Assembly: GCA_021737245.1 (NCBI GenBank)
Contig: JAIPEI010000210.1
Span: 1-6,590 of the forward strand
Direction of reading: 5' to 3'
From: Deltaproteobacteria bacterium
GTDB taxonomy: Bacteria > Desulfobacterota > DSM-4660 > Desulfatiglandales > HGW-15
DNA: 6,590 bases
Shown piece after piece: positions 1 to 5,090 of this stretch. The translations under genes and the position numbers were made by a program. A model generated the notes under the pieces. It was not told where the DNA came from. It ran no database searches and saw nothing but the letters and a program-made list of their open reading frames with translations. Position 1 is the first letter of the stretch; each line of letters begins with the position of its first letter.

Positions 1-1018
1 GTTCTCCCCGGGCCTCCTGGATCTGCGTCAGCACGGGGAAGGCTGCCGTGAGGCGGGGGTTCAGCTCGACCGGAAATACACTGCCCCCGGCCCGGTCCAC
101 CAGGAGATCGAGGCCGAACACCCCCCGGTACCCCATGGAGGACAGCACCCGGCCCACCTCCAGGGCCTGCCTCCGCGCCTCGGCTTCCACGGCGTCCGGC
201 CAGACCGCTTCCCCCCAGGAGTGCCCTCCGAACACCCCGTTCGAACCAACGCCCACCCAGGGAGGGTCGATGACCTGCCTCTGGAGGGGGGAGACCCTCG
301 TCCTGCCTCCGATGATGCAACCCGTTACGCTGGAGGGCTCTCCTTCGACGAACGTCCGGACGGAAACCCGTCTCACCCGCTTTCCCATCCACGCGCCCGC
401 GCGGATCCGCTCCCGGAGCCGAAGGTGGTCTTCCGCGTTCTCCAGGAAAAACGTCGAGCGACCGCCGCCCTGGAGCACGTCCGGCAGCTGGACCGCCAGC
501 CGCGGCCCCATCTCCCTCGCCCAGGCCTCGTACGGCCGTTCCTGGAAGCGCTGGAGCGAGACGATGCACCCCGGGACGGCCGGAAGCTCGAGGGTCGCCG
601 TGAGCTGCATGAAAAAGGCACGATCCGCCGCGCGAACCCGGAGGGCCGCAGGGTTGGCCAGGAGACACCAGCCCTCCTCCGCGGCCAGCCGTTCGATCCC
701 GGAAGAGGACTGGTACAGGAGCAAATGGACGGGCGGGGGCAGGCCGGACAGGTAGCGGCGGGTGTCCGGGTGGGAGAGGAGGGCCGCGGAATCCCTGAAC
801 CCCTCGAGGGGCGTCCCCAGCTGTTCCTCGAGACAGAAGACCTCGGCGATCCGCCGGAGGGCGGGCAGGTCGCCGGTGCGGCGGATGCAGACGATCCGGT
901 AGCCCGGGATCCGCCCCGCAGGACCCGAGCGGGGATACGCGGTCACGCCGACCCCGACCACCGTCCCTTTCAGGCCCGAAAGGCGGAGATCAATGCTCTG
1001 CCCGCTGAAGGGGCTCAC
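1..1018 (-). CDS. ATP-grasp domain protein, putative carboxylate-amine ligase (3' end cut by window edge)
   Basis: An uninterrupted frame gives 339 residues and stays open at the window edge. Seen: an N-terminal region (about 1-115) with IVCIRRTGDLPALRR (42-56), possibly a pre-ATP-grasp domain; GWCLLANPAALR (116-127) and DRAFFMQL (132-139) before the ATP-binding lobe; a glycine-rich loop LQGGGRSTFFL (182-192); FVEGEPSSV (223-231); and the C-terminal metal site GVFGLDLLVD (299-308) with FPVELNPRLTAA (315-326), where D304, E318 and N320 are the likely Mg-ATP ligands. Family knowledge: ATP-grasp ligases activate a carboxylate as acyl phosphate for attack by an amine or similar nucleophile. The usual lysine before the glycine loop appears to be Gln (AVQLPD, Q177). 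The GTG start overlaps the upstream ATPase stop as GTGA; a TAA lies in frame three codons upstream, so no earlier start exists. The Shine-Dalgarno is poor (AAGGGA, two bases away), so translation probably depends on coupling. The substrate is unknown. It appears to be cytoplasmic. Confidence 0.85.
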   Translation of the reverse strand, partial: MSPFSGQSIDLRLSGLKGTVVGVGVTAYPRSGPAGRIPGYRIVCIRRTGDLPALRRIAEVFCLEEQLGTPLEGFRDSAALLSHPDTRRYLSGLPPPVHLLLYQSSSGIERLAAEEGWCLLANPAALRVRAADRAFFMQLTATLELPAVPGCIVSLQRFQERPYEAWAREMGPRLAVQLPDVLQGGGRSTFFLENAEDHLRLRERIRAGAWMGKRVRRVSVRTFVEGEPSSVTGCIIGGRTRVSPLQRQVIDPPWVGVGSNGVFGGHSWGEAVWPDAVEAEARRQALEVGRVLSSMGYRGVFGLDLLVDRAGGSVFPVELNPRLTAAFPVLTQIQEARGE

Positions 1019-2025
1019 GATCCCTTACCGCCGGCACCCCCTCCATTGCCCGGGAAAAAGCACGCCACGAAACGTCCCGGGCCCACCGGCTCCAGCCCCG
1101 GGACCTCCCGGCCGCACTGGGTGCGATGGGCCTTGCGGCAGCGCATGAAGAAAGGGCACCCAACGGCCTCCACCCCGGCCCTCTCCTCCTCCAGGAGGGT
1201 GTTGTAGCGCGGGATCTGCTCAGCGAGCCCGAACTTGGGCAACGCATCGATCAGGGCCCGGGTGTAGGGATGGAGCGGGTGGTGAATCACCTCCGCCGCC
1301 GTTCCCACCTCCATCAGGTGGCCACGGTAGATCACTGCGATGCGGTCGCACAGGTAGCGCGCAGCGGCCAGGCTGTGGGTGATGAACAGGATGGTGATCC
1401 CGAACCGCTTTCGCATTTCCAGGATGATGTTGAAGATCTTGGCGGAGTAAGAGGCGTCCAGCATGGATGTGGGCTCGTCCGCCACCACGAAATCGGGCTC
1501 CAGGACCATGGCCCGCGCGATGGCCACACGCTGGCGCTGCCCCCCGCTGAGCTGATGGGGATACCGGTTCACGAACGACTCTGGGGGGGACAGCCCCACG
1601 GTCTGGATCATGCTCAGGACCCGCTCCATGCGTTCCCTGCCCGCGGCGAGCCGATGAATGGTGATCGGCTCGACCACGCTCTCGTAAATGGACAGCTGTG
1701 GATTGAGGGACTGATAGGGGTCCTGAAAGATCATCTGCACCCGTCGGCGATACGCCTTCAGGCGTCTACCGCGGAGCGTGGAAAGCACTTCACCGTTCAG
1801 CAGGACCCGGCCCGATTCCGGCGATTCCAGCTTCACGATGAGGCGCCCCGCCGTGGTCTTCCCGCTCCCGCTCTCCCCCACCAGGCCGAAGATCTCTCCC
1901 TTCAGGACCTCCAGGCTGACGCACTGGAGCGCCTTGACCAGGCCCGCCGCGCGTCCTCCGAACATGGAGCCCTTGGTCCTGTAGGTCTTGGAAACTTCCT
2001 CGAGCTTCAGTATGGGTTCCGGCAT
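1015..2025 (-). CDS. dppF: Peptide-type ABC transporter ATP-binding protein, DppF/OppF family
   Basis: This cytoplasmic ATPase of 336 residues is full length for the family and is the second of the pair that powers the importer. Visible motifs: Walker A GESGSGKTT (50-58), Q-loop MIFQDPYQSLNP (98-109), signature LSGGQRQR (159-166), Walker B VVADEP with catalytic E184, D-loop SMLD (187-190, where SALD is commoner), and switch histidine H217. The C-terminal oligopeptide-transporter extension starts near LHPYTRALI (251-259). It carries four cysteines (C290, C296, C304, C322) with the spacing found in Dpp/Opp ATPases, where an iron-sulfur cluster has been reported in a homologue. All catalytic residues are present, so its site should be active. 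The ATG start lies 22 bases after the DppD stop, with GGAG ten bases upstream. Its TGA overlaps the GTG of the ATP-grasp gene. The symbol denotes family, not proven dipeptide specificity. Confidence 0.95.
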   Translation of the reverse strand: MPEPILKLEEVSKTYRTKGSMFGGRAAGLVKALQCVSLEVLKGEIFGLVGESGSGKTTAGRLIVKLESPESGRVLLNGEVLSTLRGRRLKAYRRRVQMIFQDPYQSLNPQLSIYESVVEPITIHRLAAGRERMERVLSMIQTVGLSPPESFVNRYPHQLSGGQRQRVAIARAMVLEPDFVVADEPTSMLDASYSAKIFNIILEMRKRFGITILFITHSLAAARYLCDRIAVIYRGHLMEVGTAAEVIHHPLHPYTRALIDALPKFGLAEQIPRYNTLLEEERAGVEAVGCPFFMRCRKAHRTQCGREVPGLEPVGPGRFVACFFPGNGGGAGGKGS

Positions 2026-2047
2026 GGATCCGTGTCTCCGGGGGTCC

Positions 2048-3055
2048 TCATGAAGAAAGACATCTGGCGCAGAGAACCCGGTGCGTGGGCGAGATCTCCA
2101 GCCAGTCCGGCCTCTCCAGGCTGCACGCCTCGGCCGCCGCGTCGCACCGGTCGCAGAACCTGCACCCGGAGGGGGGGGCCACCAGGCTGGGCGTCTCTCC
2201 GGGTATGGGAACGAGATCCCGCTTCTCTCCTGCGAGCGTCGGGTAGGAGGCCAGGAGCGCCCGCGTGTAATAGTGCCTGGGGTCCCCGAACACCTCTTCC
2301 CGGCTCCCGTACTCGACGAGCTGTCCGGCGTACATGACCCCGATGTCGTGGCTCACGTCCGCCACGATCGAGATGTCGTGGGAGATGAATATGAGGCTGA
2401 TGCCCAGGTCGTCCTGGAGAGCCTTGATCTCCTCGAGGATCTGGTGCTGGACAATGACGTCCAGGGCCGTTGTGGGCTCATCCGCGATGATCAGGTCCGG
2501 GTTGCAGGCCAGGGCCATGGCGATGATGGCACGCTGCTTCATGCCGCCGCTGTACTGGTGGGGATAGTCGTGCATCCGTTCGCCGGGCAGGTTCACCATC
2601 TGGAACAGGCCTTCCACCCGGCGCAGCGCCTCCTCCTCCGGGAGATCCGGGGCGTGGGTCAGGATGGCCTCCGCGATCTGCTTCTCGACCCGCTGGACCG
2701 GGTTCAGGGCGTTCATGGCGGCCTGAAAGATCATGGCGATCTCGTTCCACCGCAACCGCTGCATCTCCTCCTCCGTTTTTTGGACGAGATCCTCTCCCTT
2801 GAACAGGATGCGCCCGCCCCGCACCTCGCCGTTCGGCGGCAGAAGCCCCATGAGGGTCATGCCCACGGTCGTCTTCCCGCACCCGGACTCTCCAACCAGA
2901 CCCAGGCTGCGTCCTTTTTTCAAAGAAAACGAAATCCCGTCGACGGCGCGCATGAAGCCGCGTTTCGTGCGGTAGCCCACGCTCAAGTCCTCCACCTCGA
3001 GGAGGTCTTCCGCCTCGGAGTTCCGGTTGCCTGTACCGGCCGTCCTTGCGTTCAC
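2048..3055 (-). CDS. dppD: Peptide-type ABC transporter ATP-binding protein, DppD/OppD family
   Basis: This 335-residue ATPase pairs with the DppF-type subunit beneath the two permeases. Visible motifs: Walker A GESGCGKTT (55-63), Q-loop MIFQAAMNALNP (108-119, lacking the acidic residue of the common QDP/QEP form), signature YSGGMKQR (168-175, SGGM being typical of DppD), Walker B LIIADEP with E193, D-loop TALD (196-199) and switch histidine H226. The C-terminal extension has C298, C304, C311 and C329 in nearly the same spacing as in the partner ATPase, plus extra C301 and C332. The start is set at GTG 3055: AAGGAGG lies seven bases upstream, and the codon overlaps the DppC stop as GTGA. The frame can be opened 50 codons further up, but that part is inside the DppC gene and has no family similarity. 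Likely translationally coupled to DppC. Confidence 0.95.
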   Translation of the reverse strand: MNARTAGTGNRNSEAEDLLEVEDLSVGYRTKRGFMRAVDGISFSLKKGRSLGLVGESGCGKTTVGMTLMGLLPPNGEVRGGRILFKGEDLVQKTEEEMQRLRWNEIAMIFQAAMNALNPVQRVEKQIAEAILTHAPDLPEEEALRRVEGLFQMVNLPGERMHDYPHQYSGGMKQRAIIAMALACNPDLIIADEPTTALDVIVQHQILEEIKALQDDLGISLIFISHDISIVADVSHDIGVMYAGQLVEYGSREEVFGDPRHYYTRALLASYPTLAGEKRDLVPIPGETPSLVAPPSGCRFCDRCDAAAEACSLERPDWLEISPTHRVLCARCLSS

Positions 3056-3978
3056 GCGTCTTCCTCCTTGCGCAGCCGGGGATCGAGCACCTCGTCCATG
3101 GCCCGGCCCAGCATGTAGAAGGAAAGGGTGATCAGGGAGATGCAGATCCCGGGCGGGAGCAGCCAGTACGGCGCCTTGAACATGTGGCCTGTCTTCCATA
3201 CCCACTGGAGCATCATGCCCCAGCTCACCGTCCCCGGGTCCCCGAACCCCAGAAAGGCGAGCGCCGCCTCGATGGTGATGGCCGAGGTGACTCGAAAGGT
3301 CATGTAGAGAAAGGACAAGGGGAGCACGTTGGGCATGATGTGGCGGAAGATGATCCGCAGGTGGCTCGCGCCGGCGACCCGGGCGGCCTCGATAAAAGGA
3401 CGCTGCTTCAGGGAGAGGGTCTGCGAGCGGATCACCCGGGAGACGCCGGGCCAGCGGAAGAGCCCGATGATCAGCACGATCGTCCAGATGTTGAGCTGCC
3501 CGAACAGGGCCGCGAGCATGAGCACGAAGAGGAGCGTCGGCATGACCATGATGATGTCGGCCAGCCGCATGAGGAGCGTGTCCACGGTCCGGCCCATGTA
3601 CCCTGCGGTCATGCCGATGGCCGTGCCGAGGACCACCGTCATGAACGCCGCGGAAACGCCCACCATGAAGGCGATCCTGGCGCCGGCCAGGAGCTGGCTG
3701 AAGAGGTCCCGGCCCATGAAGTCCGTTCCCAGCCAGTGCTTCAGCGAGGGGCCTACGGAGCGCACGATCTCGGGATCCACGCCGGTCATGGGCCGGTACA
3801 TGGGATCGATCCAGGGAGGAATGACGCTGGCGGCCGCCATGAGGCCGAATAGAATCAGAAGGCCGACGCCCGCCTTTCCGAGCGGGTTCTGAATGAACAC
3901 GGACCAGCCTTCCAGGAAATGTGCGGCCCAGTGTGACCGCTTCATACGGCTGGTGTCGAATCGTTCTCCGTTATCCAT
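3052..3978 (-). CDS. dppC: Peptide-type ABC transporter permease, DppC/OppC family
   Basis: This inner-membrane subunit of 308 residues is normal in length for the family. The cytoplasmic N-terminus is followed by the first hydrophobic segment at about 34-55. A periplasmic region ends in the family signature HWLGTDFMGRDLFSQLL (81-97). Further hydrophobic segments lie near 100-125, 136-160, 162-180, 215-243 and 272-292. The EAA loop that contacts the ATPase is at 197-217 (EAARVAG, then RHIMPN), with the conserved glycine at 203. It ends with LDPRLR (298-303), typical of these permeases. It forms the translocation pore with the DppB-type subunit. ATG 3978 is preceded by GGAGG at ten bases. A second in-frame Met at residue 12 is possible but not needed. 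The gene sits 18 bases after the DppB stop, and its own stop overlaps the DppD start. Confidence 0.95.
   Translation of the reverse strand: MDNGERFDTSRMKRSHWAAHFLEGWSVFIQNPLGKAGVGLLILFGLMAAASVIPPWIDPMYRPMTGVDPEIVRSVGPSLKHWLGTDFMGRDLFSQLLAGARIAFMVGVSAAFMTVVLGTAIGMTAGYMGRTVDTLLMRLADIIMVMPTLLFVLMLAALFGQLNIWTIVLIIGLFRWPGVSRVIRSQTLSLKQRPFIEAARVAGASHLRIIFRHIMPNVLPLSFLYMTFRVTSAITIEAALAFLGFGDPGTVSWGMMLQWVWKTGHMFKAPYWLLPPGICISLITLSFYMLGRAMDEVLDPRLRKEEDA
3063..3069 (-). promoter_or_regulatory. Ribosome binding site fixing the DppD GTG start
   Basis: AAGGAGG lies seven bases before GTG 3055, inside the last codons of the DppC gene. It is the best Shine-Dalgarno in the window and decides for the GTG over more upstream candidates in the same frame. 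Confidence 0.8.
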
Positions 3979-3988
3979 AAGGCCCCGG

Positions 3989-3993
3989 CCTCC
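3989..3993 (-). promoter_or_regulatory. Ribosome binding site of the DppC gene
   Basis: GGAGG lies ten bases before ATG 3978, in the 18-base gap after the DppB stop. It supports this ATG over the Met at codon 12. Confidence 0.6.
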
Positions 3994-3996
3994 GGC

Positions 3997-4989
3997 TCAG
4001 TATCGGATCCGCGGATCCAGGTAGGCATACAGCACGTCCACGATCACGTTGGCCACGAGCACGACGAGGGCGATCAGCAGAAAGGCCGCCTGGGCCAGCG
4101 GGTAGTCGGCGTGGCTCACGGCGAACACGAGCTCCCGGCCGATTCCCGGCCAGGTGAAGACCGTCTCGGTCAGGGCCCCGCCGTTGATGGAGAAGGCCAG
4201 GCCCAACCCCACGCCGGTGACCACGGGGAGCGCCGCGTTCCGGGCCGCGTGGCGGTTTCGCACCTCCTTGTCCGTGAGACCCTTGGCCCGGGCTGTGAGG
4301 ATATAGTCCTCCTTCAGGGTGTCGAGCATGCTGCTCCGCATCACGAGGAGGCTGGAACCGAAGTGGATGAGAAAGAGCGTGGACAGGGGAAGGACCAGGT
4401 GGTGGCCGATGTCCAGGGCCTTGGCCCACAGCCCCGCCCCCGGATCGAGCCAGACGTCCTCGGAGATCATTCCGGTGATGGGAAACCATCCCAGCTTGTA
4501 GGCGAAGACCCAGATGAGGAGCAGCGCCAGCCACGGAAGGAAGACCGTGTGGGTCACCAGGGACCCGATGGTGAGCCAGGTGTCCGTCCGCGAGCCCTTG
4601 TGCCAGGCCGCGATCTTTCCGAGGGCGATGCCCACCAGGGCCGACAGGATAATGGAGGTGGTAAACAGGAGAATCGTGTTGGGCAGCTTCTCCCAGATGA
4701 TCTCCACCACGGGCTGGCCGTAGTAAAACGAGGTCCCGAACTCCCCCTGGAAGAAGTTCCTCAGGTAGATGGCGTACTGGGTCCAGAGCGGCTGGTCCAG
4801 TCCCAGGACCGCCACCAGCCGATCCGCATCCTCCGGCGTCATGGTGGGGTCCACCATGCGCTCCACCGGGTCCCCCGGGGCCAGCCGGAAGAGAAGAAAC
4901 AGGGCGGTCTGAATGATGAAGAAGATGACCACCACCTGGATCAGGCGGCGGAAGATAAAGCTCCTGAGCTCCAAGGTCCCTCCGTGCAC
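3997..4989 (-). CDS. dppB: Peptide-type ABC transporter permease, DppB/OppB family
   Basis: This inner-membrane subunit has up to 330 residues. Seen in order: a first transmembrane helix at about 14-36 running into the family motif FRLAPGDPVE (34-43); the periplasmic stretch GLDQPLWTQYAIYL (63-76) and GEFGTSFYYGQPV (82-94); further hydrophobic segments near 104-126, 138-166, 196-217, 256-275 and 300-323; the EAA-type coupling loop ILTARAKGL (230-238) with RHAARNAALP (247-256); the motif VFTWPGIGREL (277-287) with DYPLAQ (295-300); and a C-terminal LDPRIRY. All of these are characteristic of the DppB family. The first possible start is GTG 4989, but it has no Shine-Dalgarno. TTG 4974 (protein MELRSFIFRR..., 325 residues) has GGAGGG three bases upstream and matches the usual N-terminal length better. 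Which is used cannot be decided here. It is separated from the binding-protein gene by a hairpin-containing gap. Confidence 0.94.
   Translation of the reverse strand: MHGGTLELRSFIFRRLIQVVVIFFIIQTALFLLFRLAPGDPVERMVDPTMTPEDADRLVAVLGLDQPLWTQYAIYLRNFFQGEFGTSFYYGQPVVEIIWEKLPNTILLFTTSIILSALVGIALGKIAAWHKGSRTDTWLTIGSLVTHTVFLPWLALLLIWVFAYKLGWFPITGMISEDVWLDPGAGLWAKALDIGHHLVLPLSTLFLIHFGSSLLVMRSSMLDTLKEDYILTARAKGLTDKEVRNRHAARNAALPVVTGVGLGLAFSINGGALTETVFTWPGIGRELVFAVSHADYPLAQAAFLLIALVVLVANVIVDVLYAYLDPRIRY
4978..4983 (-). promoter_or_regulatory. Possible ribosome binding site for a TTG start of the DppB gene
   Basis: GGAGGG stands three bases before TTG 4974 and is downstream of the first possible start, GTG 4989, which has nothing like a Shine-Dalgarno ahead of it. 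The spacing is shorter than ideal, so the assignment is tentative. Confidence 0.4.
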
Positions 4990-5031
4990 GGGACGCGGGG
5001 AGGATTTCTACTCCCGGTTCGACGGTTCGGA

Positions 5032-5079
5032 CGACCCCCGGCCCGCGATCCGGGCGGGAATCGCGGGCCGGGCCGGTCG
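5032..5079 (-). promoter_or_regulatory. Intercistronic stem-loop between binding protein and permease genes
   Basis: A perfect 13-base inverted repeat (arms 5037-5049 and 5060-5072, left arm CCCGGCCCGCGAT) encloses a 10-base loop. Five more pairs (5032-5036 with 5075-5079) extend the stem across a two-base bulge at 5073-5074. It starts 11 bases after the binding-protein stop. On the minus strand no T tract follows, so it is not a standard intrinsic terminator. Known from other importers (such as the malE-malF gap): a hairpin here protects the 3' end of the binding-protein message or partly stops transcription, so the binding protein is made in excess over the membrane subunits. That role is inferred. 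Confidence 0.75.
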
Positions 5080-5090
5080 GGGATGTTTTG

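Noticed and set aside
48..755. Plus-strand frame of 235 codons
   Set aside because: Arg/Ser/Pro-rich translation without motifs, antisense to the recognisable ATP-grasp gene.
221..1207. Long plus-strand frame of 328 codons
   Set aside because: It lies antisense to the ATP-grasp gene and the end of the DppF gene. Its protein is Arg/Pro/Gly/His-rich with no domain, as expected for a shadow frame in GC-rich DNA.
1126..2337. Plus-strand frame of 403 codons
   Set aside because: Antisense to the DppF and DppD genes, whose catalytic motifs are all intact; the plus-strand product is low complexity.
2081..3118. Plus-strand frame of 345 codons
   Set aside because: Mirror of the DppD-type ATPase, rich in His, Asp and Val as such mirrors are; no domain.
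3056..3205. 50-codon upstream extension of the DppD gene
   Set aside because: It lies inside the DppC gene, looks unlike any ATPase N-terminus, and a strong Shine-Dalgarno supports the GTG at 3055.
3046..3852. Plus-strand frame of 268 codons, very rich in His, Glu and Asp
   Set aside because: The charged composition is the antisense image of the hydrophobic DppC permease, not a metal-binding protein.
4005..4018. Perfect 14-base palindrome GGATCCGCGGATCC
   Set aside because: It is the coding sequence for the conserved LDPRIR end of the DppB protein and has no loop, so operator or terminator function is not supported.
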